A DNA stretch of 64,000 nucleotides from CAVRAW01 sp963716135 (GCA_963716135.1 OY970289.1:3472001-3536000); one strand, 5' to 3'. Shown: positions 17,874 to 28,641, numbered from the stretch's first letter. A program made the numbers and translations. The notes: generated from the letters alone by a model not told the origin.

Positions 17874-18356
17874 ATGCTTGGAATGACGCCTCAATTTGTC
17901 ATTCAGGAGCTCGCCCGACAGGTGCGCCGCGGGACGCTAGAGCGTCTTGAAGCGGCGCCGGCCGATCGGCTTACTTCGGCGCCGCCGGGCACTTCGAATC
18001 ATATCCTCTGGCATGCCGGCCACGCGCTTTGGCTCCAGGGCGGGCTGTGTTTGGAGCCGCTCACCGGCAAAACAGGCTTGCCGCCGGGCTGGGAACAAAC
18101 TTTCGGCATGAACTGCCGCCCCGTGAAGGAAACCACCACGTGGCCATCGCGCGAACAGCTAAGGGGCTTGCTGAGTGTTCAGCTCGAGCAAATGTTGGCC
18201 GGCATCGCCGCGGCGAGCGAAGCGCGTCTGGCCGAAATCGTCAACCCGCGCGGCGATACGCTGGCAGGGCGCATCATTCACGGTCTGCACGATGAAGCCC
18301 GGCATCAAGGCGAAATGTATTTGCTGCTGAAATTGTCTCAGACTTCAAATGTCTAA
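17874..18356 (+). CDS. DinB/YfiT-like four-helix-bundle protein
   Basis: 160 aa with the layout of the DinB superfamily, metal-binding four-helix-bundle proteins, some of which are thiol transferases (bacillithiol or mycothiol dependent). The likely metal histidines are in NHILWHAGHALWLQ in the first helix and HGLHDEARHQGEMYLLL in the last (H-x3-H). Start TTG/ATG cluster at 17874-17883 (MLGMTPQ); either methionine is possible. Its last 12 bases overlap the convergent archease gene. The thiol cofactor and substrate cannot be inferred. Confidence 0.75.
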   Translation: MLGMTPQFVIQELARQVRRGTLERLEAAPADRLTSAPPGTSNHILWHAGHALWLQGGLCLEPLTGKTGLPPGWEQTFGMNCRPVKETTTWPSREQLRGLLSVQLEQMLAGIAAASEARLAEIVNPRGDTLAGRIIHGLHDEARHQGEMYLLLKLSQTSNV

Positions 18357-18761
18357 GATCATTTCGGCCAGCCAATTGTCGCCGTCGCGCACCACCTTCA
18401 GGCCGTGATAGGTGATCGCCTTCACTTCGTGTTCCAACTGGTGGCGCGAGGGATCGAGCGGTTCGCCGCGGGCGGTGGCTTCCAGGCCCTCTTCGGTCAT
18501 GTGCACGTCAAACTTCGCCAGCACCAGCCGCTTGGTGTCGAAGGTGAACAGCAGTTCGTTGAGCCAGTCAAAGAGCAAATAGTCGTACTCGTGCTGGCGC
18601 TTGGACAGCGTGAAATGCACTTCCTGTAGCGGCTGCACCTTGTTCAGATCGGCCACAATCAGCTCGAACAGGCCCTCGGCGGCTTCGCGAAATAATTCGG
18701 GCAAGGTGGCAGCCCGAACTCTTAATCCAATATCCGCGGTGTGTTCAAAGACTTCATGCAT
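18345..18761 (-). CDS. Archease family protein
   Basis: 138 aa, ATG 18761. Archease activates RtcB-type tRNA ligases by helping guanylylation and turnover. Family features: HTADIGLRVRAATLPELF at the N-terminus with the metal-binding aspartate, YDYLLFDWLNELLFTFDTK in the middle, and the C-terminal HEVKAITYHGLKV followed by a terminal acidic residue (EMILDI). Length equals the usual 135-145 aa. No RtcB gene lies in the window, so the partner must be elsewhere. Overlaps the end of the DinB-like gene by 12 bases. Confidence 0.9.
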   Translation of the reverse strand: MHEVFEHTADIGLRVRAATLPELFREAAEGLFELIVADLNKVQPLQEVHFTLSKRQHEYDYLLFDWLNELLFTFDTKRLVLAKFDVHMTEEGLEATARGEPLDPSRHQLEHEVKAITYHGLKVVRDGDNWLAEMILDI

Positions 18762-18787
18762 GAATTTAACTATGAACTATGAACAGT

Positions 18788-18856
18788 GAGCAATGAACAA
18801 ATGCGGTGGAAAATTGGAGTCTGTTTGGTCAGTTCATTGTTCTTTGTTCATTGCTC
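18788..18856 (-). repeat. 14-bp inverted repeat between acuI-like gene and archease
   Basis: GAGCAATGAACAAA at 18788-18801 is perfectly complemented by TTTGTTCATTGCTC at 18843-18856, with 41 bases between. The second arm touches the stop codon of the minus-strand oxidoreductase gene. It may be a weak transcription-end structure; the loop is long and there is no T-run. The surrounding stretch is AT-rich and repeats ATGAACWATGAAC-like words. Confidence 0.4.
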
Positions 18857-19852
18857 TTAGCTAATTTTCACCACAGTGCGCCCGACGATTTTGCCGGCAA
18901 GAATGTCGTGAATCTTCGGCTCCAAATCTTCCAGGCGAACTTCGGTCGTTAGCACGTCGAGGAACTTTGGCTTCCACGGTCCGGCGAGTTTTGCCCAGAT
19001 GCCGGGGCGCGGCTCTGCGGGAAGCGACGAGGAGCTGACGCCGGCCAACACCACGCCGCGCAAGATGAAGGGATAGACGGTCATCGGCAAATCCGCGCCG
19101 CCGACTAAACCACAGGCCGATACGCAACCGCCGGGATGCGTCGATCGCAGCAGTGTCGACAGCGTGACACCGCCCACCGTGTCGACCGCCGCCGCCCAGC
19201 GTGCTCTCAACATCGGCCGATCGGATGTATCGACCACGGCGTCGCGACCCACGATTTCCGCCGCGCCCAGCTTGCGGAGCAATTCTGCTTTCTCCGCCTT
19301 GCCGCTCACCGCTGTGACCTGATAGCCGGTTTGCCCCAGAATGCTTACCGCCATTGTGCCCACGCCGCCGCTGGCGCCGGTCACCACAACGTCTCCCGTC
19401 TTCGGGCCGATGCCCTGCAGCTCGATCGCCCGCACGCAGAGCGCCGCCGTGAAACCGGCCGTGCCGATGGCCATGCTTTCGCGCAACGTCAATCCTTTAG
19501 GCAGCGGTACAACCCAATCGGCCGGCACGCGAATGAACTCGGCGTATCCGCCCCAGCGCGGCGCGCCGAACTCGAAGCCGGTCACCAGCACTTCGGCGCC
19601 CGGTGCGAACCTTGGCGAACCGCTTTGCTCAACGACGCCGGCCGCGTCAATGCCCGGCACGTGCGGAAACTTGTTAACTACGCCCGGATGCCCAGTGCAT
19701 CCCAGCGCATCCTTGTAATTGAGCGACGAGTAGCGCACGCGCACCAGCACGTCGCCGGGAGGCAAATCGGAAGTGGGGCAATTGGTGATGGCCCGCTCGA
19801 CTTTGCCGTCGTCGCGCTTGGTGACCAGCAAACAGCGCATTGTGTCAACCAT
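18857..19852 (-). CDS. acuI: YhdH/AcuI family quinone oxidoreductase (acrylyl-CoA reductase-like)
   Basis: 331 aa, NADPH-dependent medium-chain reductase without zinc, of the YhdH/AcuI family; characterised members reduce acrylyl-CoA to propionyl-CoA. ATG 19852 or 19840 (MVDTMRCLLV). Family landmarks: VRYSSLNYKDALGCTG, GIDAAGVVEQSG, the nucleotide-binding VVVTGASGGVGTMAVSIL and AAVDTVGGVTLS. No zinc-ligand cysteine/histidine set is present, as expected. Single gene; divergent from trxA. Confidence 0.88.
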   Translation of the reverse strand: MVDTMRCLLVTKRDDGKVERAITNCPTSDLPPGDVLVRVRYSSLNYKDALGCTGHPGVVNKFPHVPGIDAAGVVEQSGSPRFAPGAEVLVTGFEFGAPRWGGYAEFIRVPADWVVPLPKGLTLRESMAIGTAGFTAALCVRAIELQGIGPKTGDVVVTGASGGVGTMAVSILGQTGYQVTAVSGKAEKAELLRKLGAAEIVGRDAVVDTSDRPMLRARWAAAVDTVGGVTLSTLLRSTHPGGCVSACGLVGGADLPMTVYPFILRGVVLAGVSSSSLPAEPRPGIWAKLAGPWKPKFLDVLTTEVRLEDLEPKIHDILAGKIVGRTVVKIS

Positions 19853-19946
19853 GCTTGGTTCTCCACCCGATAAATGCCAATAGGAGGACGCGGGCTAACA
19901 TTTTCGTGTGTCCAACCGACCCCCGGCGGCGTGAATTTGCCGTGAA

Positions 19947-19974
19947 TTGACAGGCAAAACACCGCCTCTATAAT
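19947..19974 (+). promoter_or_regulatory. Consensus sigma-70-type promoter upstream of trxA
   Basis: TTGACA at 19947-19952 and TATAAT at 19969-19974, 16 bases apart, both perfect matches to the consensus. It predicts a start near 19981 and a leader of about 93 bases before the thioredoxin ATG. Orientation and position make trxA the only plausible target. Confidence 0.75.
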
Positions 19975-20073
19975 TTTCGCCAGACGCTTGAGAGAAGCGA
20001 TTGTAACCGATCACCAACTATCCGTCGCGGGAGCTGCGGCGAGCCGACTGACAGCAAATTTAAGGGAGACAAA

Positions 20074-20394
20074 ATGGCGACCGAATTTACCGACAATAAT
20101 TTTCAAAACGAAGTGCTCAAATCCGATCTGCCGGTGCTGGTGGATTTTTGGGCCCCCTGGTGCGGGCCGTGCCGCATGATCGCTCCGGTGGTCGAAGAGC
20201 TCGCCAGCGAATATCAGGGATCGTTCAAAGTCGGCAAAGTGAATATCGACGACAATCCCTCGGTGGCCATGAACTACGGCGTCAACAGCATCCCCACGCT
20301 GATGATCTTCAAAGGGGGCCAGGTGGTCGAACGTTTCGTGGGCGTGCAACCCAAGAGCCGGCTGCAACAAGCCATCGATGCCGCGAAGGGCTGA
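20074..20394 (+). CDS. trxA: Thioredoxin
   Basis: 106-aa cytosolic disulfide reductant. The active site WCGPC sits in VLVDFWAPWCGPCRMIAPVV, the cis-proline in NSIPTLMIFKGG, and the buried aspartate in VDFWAPW; all are canonical. ATG 20074 is preceded by AGGGAG 7 bases upstream. A consensus promoter lies 100 bases upstream. Its length is that of a single-domain thioredoxin, so it probably serves as the general TrxA. Convergent with the cupin gene. Confidence 0.97.
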   Translation: MATEFTDNNFQNEVLKSDLPVLVDFWAPWCGPCRMIAPVVEELASEYQGSFKVGKVNIDDNPSVAMNYGVNSIPTLMIFKGGQVVERFVGVQPKSRLQQAIDAAKG

Positions 20395-20415
20395 CGATTT
20401 GGTGCAGATCGAGTT

Positions 20416-20779
20416 TCAAGCGTCTCGGTGCACTGTTTCGGGTGAAAATGCCGGCAGGCAAACGGCAATATATTCTGCCCCTTCAGCGCCCGGCGTGCTG
20501 TAGCGCACCCAATGGCCCCCCGGCGCGTAAAATCGCCTGCCCCGCGCCAACTAGCTGAACACCTTCGCGAGTTTCCACTTGTAGCTGCCCTCGCAAGACA
20601 ACGGTGTACTCGTCGAATTCGGGCGTTTGCCCCGGCTCGCTCCAGCCCGGGGGGCTGACCATCCGCGCGATGCTGAGGGCGGTGGTCGCGGAGTTCACGC
20701 GGCCAAAGAATTCTTCAATCGATTTGGGCGGCGTGCCGACCGCCTGAATTCGCTTGGGTGCTTGGATAATTTGCGCCAT
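20416..20779 (-). CDS. Cupin-domain protein, one frame break
   Basis: Small single-domain cupin, about 121 aa after repair. ATG 20779. The first cupin motif region is PPGWSEPGQTPEFDEYTVVL with GQLQVE; the second (HWVRYSTPG) is reached only by changing frame at about 20517-20522, beside a run of six G. The corrected tail EGAEYIAVCLPAFSPETVHR ends at 20416. One extra G or a missing CG both fit. Glu and His ligands fit a metal-binding cupin, but no enzyme activity can be named. It lies 39 bases upstream of the MMPL gene in the minus direction, so they may be an operon read from here downstream only if transcription runs the other way; as placed, it is downstream of the MMPL gene. Confidence 0.7.
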
Positions 20780-20818
20780 GATCGCCGGTGTGGGGTTGAA
20801 GTTTCCGCTTAGGATACT

Positions 20819-23676
20819 TCAAGCGGCGCGACGCGGGAAGAAGGGCGTTTGCGACTCGGTGGTGCTATCGTCCAAGCCGTTGTCGCCAGGCCCGTCGTGG
20901 TCGAAGCTCTGCACCGCATCGCCGACCCACGGCACCAGCGGCCGTTTGCGAGTGATCAGCACCAGAAACGCCGGCAGCACGATGACCGACATCAGGGTGC
21001 AGAATGTGACGGCCAAAGTGAGCACGCGCCCCAGGCTTTGCAGCCCACGATGCGTGGCCAGAAGCAGGCTGCCGTAGCCGATCAAGGTCGTGAGGGAATC
21101 GACGGTCACGGCAATCGCGGTTCCCGGCGACATTCGGTAGCGTCCCTTTTGCTCCAGATATTCGTGCACAATGTACACGCTGTAATCCACGCCGATGCCC
21201 AAGATCATCGGCACGGCGATCAGATTCGCGGGATTCAGCGGCACATTCAAATATCCCAACAGGCCCAGCGTGACGGCAATGCCCATGAACTGCGGCAGGG
21301 CCGCCATCGCACAATGTTTTAGATTGCGGAAGTCGAACCACAACACGCAGGAAATCACGATTAGCGAATACAGCGTGGCCAGCTCGTAGCTGCGCTTCAT
21401 TTCCAGCGAGCATTCATACGCTTGCAGCGGATTTCCGGTCGCGCGCGGATCGACGCTGCGCACGTCGTGCACAAAGCGTCGCAGCGAATCCATATTCCAA
21501 ATATCGCCGCGCCCGTAAATCTTCAGCAAGTATTTTCCGTTTTGGCCGACGAAGCGGCTGACGAGGCTCGCCGGAAGATCGCTCAACTGCGGCGGGTCGG
21601 GGTTCGATACGCTTTTGAGCGCGTGCAAGCGGCTGAGCAGATCGCCGGCCATCTGCTGCTGAAATTGTGAGACTTTGGCGTAGCATTCGGCCGGCGGCAA
21701 GCGGCGCAGCGCGTCGCGCAATTGCTCCAAGCGCCGCGCGCACGCGGCGCCCTGCGGCGCGCGGGCCGCAAGCTCCTGGGCCTGCGCCAGCGTGGCCCCC
21801 AACTCGTCGATCGAATCGACGGCGATCAACGGCGGCCGCTCGGGCAGCGACGCCAGCCGGTTGTGGATTCCCGCGATCAGCGGCTGCTTCACCTCATGAT
21901 CGCCGGGCAACAGCGAGACAATTTCCTCGGTCCGCTCGACGCATTCCAGTTGCAGAAATTTGTCTTTCAGCGCCAGCAGTTCCTCGCGGCTGTCGGCGAT
22001 CGACAGTGCGTACCACATGCTCTGGTCGCACTCGCTGAGCAATTTTCGCTCCAGCTCGACGCTTTCCAGGCCTCGCGGCTCCATGTTCAACAAGTTGTAG
22101 TCGAACCACAGATGGCGCAATCCAGCAACGCCGAACACCGTCAGCGCGATGGCCAGCACGATGATCAACCGCGGCGCCTTCATCAACAGACCGATGGCAG
22201 CGTAGACCGGCACGGGCCGAGGAAACTGCAGCCCCAAGCGGCTGCGGTCGACAACTCGCACCATGGCCGGCAGCACAAAAAGTTGGGCGATGGCGCACAG
22301 CAAGATTCCGCCGCCGGCGATGATTCCCAATTCCGCGATGCCTTTGAAGCTGGTCGCCCCGGTGGCGAAGAACGCAACGACCGTCGATAGCGCGCCGGTG
22401 ATGATCGCCGGCCCCGCGACTCGAGTGGTTTTCAGCAGCGATTCGTCGCACTCTCCGCCCGAACGGCGCAATTCCATGTAGCGCGAGACGTAATAGGTGC
22501 CGTAATCGACGCCCACGCCAATCAAGGTGGCGGTGAACGTGATGCTGAGGATATTTAGATGCCCCACAACCAGCGTGGCATAGCCGAAGGCCCACGCCGT
22601 GGCGATCAGCAGCACCAGGTTGGCCATCAGCGCGTGGCGAATGCCTCCAAACCCCGCCACTACGACGATCACCACGCCGACAAACGCGATCAGGCCGCCC
22701 CAGAACATCGACGATTCGCTGGAGCGCATTTCGTCGTTTTCCATGATCGGCAGGCCGGTCAGCCCGATTTTCACATTCGGATGCCGTGCGGCGGTGTCGG
22801 CGATCAGCTCGCGCAGGGCCTTGATCGATTCGGTGCCGCGAGCCAGCTCGTCCTTGCCGACGGCGATTCGCAGCAGCACAAACCCCAGCCGGCCTTCCTT
22901 GGCGACCAGATATTCGGTGCCCAGTTCGCTCAGTGTCGAAACGGCCGCCGGCATGCCGGGCCAGGGAGACTGATAATGCGGCGTCGGCTCGAAACTGGCC
23001 GACAGGCTGTCGGCCAGATGTTCCACCTGGCCCAAAGTCTGATTCAAATCGATGCCCGGCGCCCCAGCCACCGCTGCCTGCAGCATCCGCGTGAGACCGC
23101 CAATTTGCTTGGCGACCTGCAAATGCGACCACTCGCCGCCGGTGATCACCACGGCCTGATCGAGGAACTTGTCGATGGTTTGCAGCTCCGCCACGGGCAG
23201 ATAGTGCAGACCTTTGGCGCGGATGGCGCTCAGATCGACTTCGTGCAGGATGGCGTGAAACAGGCGCTTCTCGCGCCCAGCGCCGCCGACAGCTCCGCCA
23301 GCACGGGCACTACTTCATCGCGCCCCGGCCCTTCGACGACGACCACCGCGTCGTCTTCATCGCCGAATTCGTTGACGTATTCAATCCACAGCCGGTTGTG
23401 GTCGCTGTTGGGGTTTAATAGATCCAGGCGGCTGCTTTTGTAGCCCAGGTGCATTCCGCTGTAGACGCAGCACACTCCGGCCAAAGCCAACGCCAAAGCC
23501 AGCGTGGTCACCGGGAAGCGCAGCACCAGCCGCGTAATGCCCAATAGCACCGACATCCGCCAACTGTGGTGGGCGACGTCGTCGTGGTGCGCGGCATGAT
23601 CCGAAGGCGGCTCATCGCCCGATCGGTCGGCAAGCGCCCTGTCAGAAAGCGGCGGAATCCCATCCTGGGCCATCAT
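20819..23676 (-). CDS. MMPL/RND-superfamily exporter (HpnN-like), one frame break
   Basis: Integral membrane transporter with two sterol-sensing-like five-helix blocks, about 950 aa after repair. N-terminal helix (VLRFPVTTLALALALAGVC) and a large outer domain (SRLDLLNPNSDHNRLWIEYV, EFGDEDDAVVVVEG), then helices with GVGVDYGTYYVSRY and, in the second half, GIGVDYSVYIVHEYLEQKG, the two Asp-containing motifs of the family. HpnN moves hopanoids to the outer membrane; assignment here is by architecture only. The frame breaks at about 23270-23280 (SAALG to REKRLFHAILHEV), repaired by one C in GGCCGC. The start is uncertain: 23676 (MAQDGIPP) or upstream ATGs at 23736. Confidence 0.82.
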
Positions 23677-23825
23677 CACCATCCGTGGTGAAGGGAGTTG
23701 CCAGCGGTTCGTCATGAACCGCGCGGGGCTCGGCAACGCCGGAAGCCCGAAATTTTAGCGGATCGAGCGGCCCCGACCAACCGCAAATGTGCCGTGTTTT
23801 CCAGGCGAAAAATGGTCGGGCGAAC

Positions 23826-26800
23826 TCAGGGCTCGCTATCGTCCTCTTCCTCGTGCGGCGACCGCTGGTCTGCCTCGACCCACACGCTGCCATTGATGAG
23901 CAGCAGCCGATCGCTGTGGCTGGTGGCCTCGGTCGTCAATGCGGCCCCTGCGGCGCGACGGAGCCGGACTGGCAAGCGAGACGCAGGGGCCTCGGGGGGA
24001 TCGAGTCGATGCCGCTTTGGATGCGTCGCCAGGGGATGTCCCTTCGCGTCGCCGGCCGACGTCGCCGTGTCGAGCACGGAAGTCGCAACTTCCGGCGACA
24101 CGTCGTCGATTGGCGGTGTTGTGTCCAGCGGCTGCGCCGTCGGTGGAAGCTCTTTCGTTCGGCGCACACGGCTGCGTCGCGGCGGCAACTCCTCGCGAAT
24201 CGAAAACGGAAGATCGTGCCCCGCTTGAGAATTACCGGGCAGCCTGCGCACATCCAGCCGCTCGTTTTTGAACAACTGGGCCACGTGCTCGTGGCACGTG
24301 AACACGAGCAATTGGTGCCCCTCGGCGGCGAAATCGCGCAGCACTTCCACCGCCTTGATGGCCCGATGGCCATCGAAATTCACCAGCACGTCGTCGAGGA
24401 TCATCGGCAACACGGCGCCGCGCCGCGCGAAGAGCGCTACCAATGCCAACCGCAGGCTGAGAAACAATTGTTCCCTGGTGCCGCGGCTGAGCACGTCGAT
24501 TCCCAGCGGCCGGCCCTCGGCATCGTCCACCAGCAAAATGTTTTCTCCAAACGGCGTCCACACCCGGCGATAGTGCCCCTCGGTCATGCGGGCCAAATAA
24601 CCGGACGCCTGCCGCAGCGTTTCCGGCTGTCGATTGCGCTCGTAATCGCGCTTGATCCACTGGAGCAATCGACCCGTGACGGTCAGCACTTGCCAGCGTG
24701 ATAGGGCGCTCGTCAATCGCTGTTCCACTTGCGCCAGCTCGAATCGCTTGACCGCCATGCGGCGATCGCCGCCGACCAGACGAATCTGTTCGGTCAATTG
24801 ACCGCGCTGCTCGAACAGCCGCTGCTGTCGCCGCCGAGTTTCCTCCAATTGTGCGGCCGCGGCGGCCAGTTGATCTTCTACTTGCTGCCGCGATTTTTCG
24901 CCGATTATTGCGCCGACAATGGCCTCATTGGCGGCCCCGGCCAGTCGCGAGGTGATTTCCACGGTGGCTGTGTCGCGCTGCGCTTTCAATGATTCGACAC
25001 GCGCAAGCTCGGCGGCCCGGCGCCGAAACTCCGCTAGATCGGCCACGTGGCAATCGGACAAGAGTCTTTCCCGGCGGCGACGCCACCGGCGCCATTTCTG
25101 CTCGATGGCCGTTAGACGCCGCCGGAGCTTTTGCCGCCGCACGCGCAAAGCGTCTCGCCGCCGCCGCCGACTTTCGTGTTCCGCCAATTCTCGGCGCAAG
25201 AAGCGAACTTGATCTCCCAGCGATCCCGGGGCGCTTCCAGCCCGGATGCCGCAAAGGTTTGCTCGATCCGGCCGGCCAAAGCGGCCAGCTCCCGGCGGTG
25301 CCGATCGACGTCGGCCTGTGCTTCCGCCAGGCGGCGCGCCAGCGCGGCGTATTCACCGGCGACCAACAACATCTGTTTTGCTTGCGCCGGGCTTAAGCCT
25401 TCCGGCAACTGTGCTGCCGCCAGCGCCGTCCGCCAGCGACTGCGAGCTTGCAGATAATTGTCGCGCAGTACGGCGCCGCGCAATCGGATTTCGGCCGCCG
25501 TTTGTTCGGCCGCCTGCCGCTGTGTTTCCAGCGGCAAAAGCGCATCGAGCTTCGCCAATTCCTGCTCGGCCGATTGCAACCGGGCCGACAGCGATCCAGG
25601 CGTCTTTGACAGCGATCGATCCAGCGCGTCGCGGTCCGCTGCCGCTTGTTTCGCTTGCTCTTGCACCATGCCGAGTTGCTTGCGGCAGGCATCGAGCTGC
25701 AGGGCGGCGGAGCGCTCCAAGGTGAACTTGGTACCGACCGCCAGGCCGCCCCCCAACAACCCGATCCACGCCAATGGCCAACCCCAGGAACCGGTCAGCG
25801 ACGCGGGCAAAAACAATCCGCTCAACAGCAACACCACTCCCAACACGAACACCGTGCCGACCGCAATCACGATCTGCGGCGGCAAAATCTGCCGCTGCGC
25901 CAGTTCGCCGGTGCGATGTTCCAAGTCTGCCTGCGTTTTCGCGAGCTGTTCGAGCTGTTCGTCGAGTTGGATGTGCCGGCGCAGTTGCGAGACTTTCTGC
26001 CCCGCTGCTTCCATGGCCGCGGTCAGGTCGCGCTGGGCGGAGCCCTCCAAAGCCGATTCCAATTGCCGGCGGCAAGCGTCCGCGGTTTCTTTGTGCACCT
26101 GGCTTTCGCGCTCGACGGCGGCAAATCGACGATGCGACTTCGCCACGCCGGCCGCCGGGCGCCGCAATGTTTCCCAGGCATGCTCGTCCAAGGGTTGCGC
26201 CAAGGCCGATAACTGCGGCGCCGTCTGCTGCAAATGAGCAAAACGGCTGGCCTGCTGATCGGCCAGCGACTTGGCGGTCGCCTCCGCCGCTTGCAGTTGC
26301 TGCTCGGCCGCGGTAATCCACGACTCGTGTTCCGCAAGCGCTTCGATGCGGGCGGCTTGCCGGCACAACGCTTCGTTGAGCGCGATTTGCCCCAACTCGC
26401 CTCCAAGCTGCTTCCGTCGCGCGGCAATCCGCTGTCGCCGCCTGCGCGCTTGGCGAATTGTCGACAGAATTCGCTTCATTCGCGGCGCCGCGTCGGCCGG
26501 CCAGGACTTCCATTGACCGATCGCCGCCAGTTGAGCATCCAAAGCGGCTCGACGTTGCCAGGCGTCGTACGCCGCCACGGCCACACGCAGCGCGCCGTGT
26601 TCGGCTTCGCGCGCCGTCACCTCGTGGGCCACCTCGGCAATTTCGGTTTCGCACGCCGCCCGGTCGCCGGCCAGTTGACCGTGGCGCTGCGATAATCCGG
26701 CAAGCTGCGCCAGTTCGAGCCGCAATCGATCGCGCTGGCTCAATAGTTCGCCGACTTGCGACGGGCGCTCGCTCCCCGGCTGGGCGCTGGAACCAGGAGC

Positions 26801-27331
26801 GCCCACTAATCGCAATCGGGAATGCTCCAGTTCCTGCTGGACGTCAAACAGCGAGACCCGGTCGAGCCCCGCCGTGAGAGAATAGAGCCAGCGTGCGGCG
26901 TCGATATCGGTCAGCGTGCCCAACTCCTGCACTTCATGCAGCCCGACGGCAAAAACGTTGTTGTATGTCGGCTCTTCGACGTCGTTCAGCAGGCGGCGCA
27001 ACTGCGCTTCGCCCTGAATCGTTCCATCGGTGGCTTCGACGGCGACGCTGCCCAATGGCCGGCCATCATCGCAGCGGCGAATTTTCAGCAGTCCTTCGTC
27101 GGCAGTGGCGACCGACAGCGTTCCGCCGGCGGCCCCGCCGCGCAAGGGAGGCAAATAGCGCGAGCGTCTTTCCGGCGAAAATCCGTACAGCACCGCACGC
27201 AAAAACTGCAAAAGCGTGGTCTTGCCGGCTTCATTGGGCCCGTAGAAAACGGTGCAATGCGGCGACAGATTGGTCAGCGTCAGTCCGCTCCACACGCCGA
27301 AGCCATCGACCTGCACGTCGGACAGTTTCAT
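23826..27331 (-). CDS. YhaN-like SMC/SbcC-type AAA ATPase with central transmembrane hairpin, one frame break
   Basis: About 1168 aa after repair. N-terminal Walker A (FYGPNEAGKTTLLQF, 31-38), long coiled coils, two membrane helices in the middle (about 484-505, IVIAVGTVFVLGVVLLLSG; about 515-535, WPLAWIGLLGGGLAVG), more coiled coil, then signature LSRGTREQLFLSLRLAL and Walker B MILDDVLVNFD with H-loop VFTCHEH. This is the ABC-ATPase layout of SbcC/Rad50 and YhaN, with a membrane hairpin at the hinge position. A Pro-rich tail of about 140 residues follows. ATG 27331 overlaps the phosphoesterase stop (ATGA), so the two are translationally coupled. The frame breaks at about 25227-25232 in CCCCGGG; one missing C joins the parts. 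Confidence 0.85.
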
Positions 27332-28641
27332 CGCTGGGCCTCCGGCGGACCGACTTCATTGGGACTCAACAGGTCGGCTCCCAGCCACGCGACTTCGCGC
27401 AGCACGCGGCGCCGCACCTCGGCCGCTTCGAGCGAAACGGCGGGCCAGCCGATTTTTTCGGCCACTGCCGGCGGCAAATCGCCGGGCTCAACCAGCGCCA
27501 GGGGCAAGCTCAGTGGATCGGTCGAAGTTGCCACAGCTGCATCGGCCGCCGCCACAGCGACGGTCGAGGCGGGATCGGCGACCAATTGCACGCCCCGCAG
27601 AAAATCACCCCGGAGACTTTCTTCCTTATACCAGGCCTCCGGCAACTGCTCGGGCAGCTCCGGGGCGATGTCCACGGTCCATGCCGGGGCCGAGCGGTGG
27701 CCAAATTCGCTGCGCAAAAGTGCCGTTAGCTCGGAGGCCAACTGCCCGCGCCGCAGCGCCGCCAACAGCGGCCCCCGGCAGGCGATGGTCCAAGAGATGA
27801 GCGACGCCACGCCGCCGGATTCTTCCGCCAACTGCGCCGTCTGCAAGCGAAGCATCTGCTCCAGATCGTGGCGATCGGCGGCGTCGCTCAAGGCCAGCCG
27901 GGGCGCGTGCCACCGCACCACGTCGCAAACCAACGGCATGAGCCGCACTCGCCCTTGCTCGTCGACTGATCCTAACGTGCAGCCATGCGGCCCAATTTCG
28001 TCCGGACGTTTTCCTTGCGGGCTGCCAGGGTAGTGGGCGACGCAGTGCACGAGATCGCATGGCGTGGCGCGCTCGTGACGCCCGCCCAGCGCCCAATAAT
28101 CGACGCCGATCGATGCTAGCGCTTCGCTGGACCAATCGGAATGTGCCACCGCCAGCGCAAATAGATTGGCGCGGCTGGGGGCATATTCCTGCGGCTCCCC
28201 GGCGCCATCTGCATCCAAACTGCGGCCGATGATTTCGCAAACCGGTTCGCCCGCAATTTCGTGCCGCAGGCGCTGCACTTTTCCGCGTGGAAAATTTCTC
28301 ACGTTCGCCGGCCAGGCCATGTGCTTGGGCCACGTATCGACCAGGTCGCAGGGGCCGCCGGCCCAATACACCGCAATATTGCGATCGGCCAGCCGCTCGA
28401 ATTGCTCGACCAAGAGCAACCATTCTCGCGGGGCACAGGCGCGCGGGTCGATCACGCCGCCGGCCAACAGCACGAAATCGACCCGCTGGTCGATGGCCGC
28501 ATCGAACACGCGCACCGCGGCCCGGGCAGGGCAGTCGATGAGCAGATCGACCAGATGTTCCGGGACGTCCGCCAAGCCCGCCACGGGCTGGTCGAGATGC
28601 AAATCGGCGGCGTGTAAAAATCGAAAGGGGCGCTGCGGCAT
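27328..28641 (-). CDS. SbcD/YhaO-like metallophosphoesterase with degenerate metal site
   Basis: 437 aa, ATG 28641, calcineurin-like phosphoesterase fold; partner of the YhaN-like ATPase downstream (ATGA overlap), as SbcD is of SbcC. Motif I is intact (HAADLHLD), but motif II reads LLAGGVIDP instead of LAGDxxD, motif III reads GGPCD instead of GNHD, and the last motif reads GGRHE where GHxH is expected. YPGSPQG, typical of the SbcD/YhaO group, is kept. Loss of the bridging aspartate and the catalytic asparagine/histidine suggests weak or no nuclease activity, or a changed metal site. No frame break could explain it: the flanking sequence is collinear with the family. Confidence 0.8.
   Translation of the reverse strand: MPQRPFRFLHAADLHLDQPVAGLADVPEHLVDLLIDCPARAAVRVFDAAIDQRVDFVLLAGGVIDPRACAPREWLLLVEQFERLADRNIAVYWAGGPCDLVDTWPKHMAWPANVRNFPRGKVQRLRHEIAGEPVCEIIGRSLDADGAGEPQEYAPSRANLFALAVAHSDWSSEALASIGVDYWALGGRHERATPCDLVHCVAHYPGSPQGKRPDEIGPHGCTLGSVDEQGRVRLMPLVCDVVRWHAPRLALSDAADRHDLEQMLRLQTAQLAEESGGVASLISWTIACRGPLLAALRRGQLASELTALLRSEFGHRSAPAWTVDIAPELPEQLPEAWYKEESLRGDFLRGVQLVADPASTVAVAAADAAVATSTDPLSLPLALVEPGDLPPAVAEKIGWPAVSLEAAEVRRRVLREVAWLGADLLSPNEVGPPEAQR

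Noticed and set aside
21894..23132. 412-residue minus-strand frame over the MMPL gene
   Set aside because: Overlaps the MMPL gene in another frame with Arg/Gly-rich composition; the MMPL frame carries the family motifs.
25353..26654. 433-residue frame overlapping the YhaN-like gene
   Set aside because: Alanine/arginine-rich alternative frame without domain signal.
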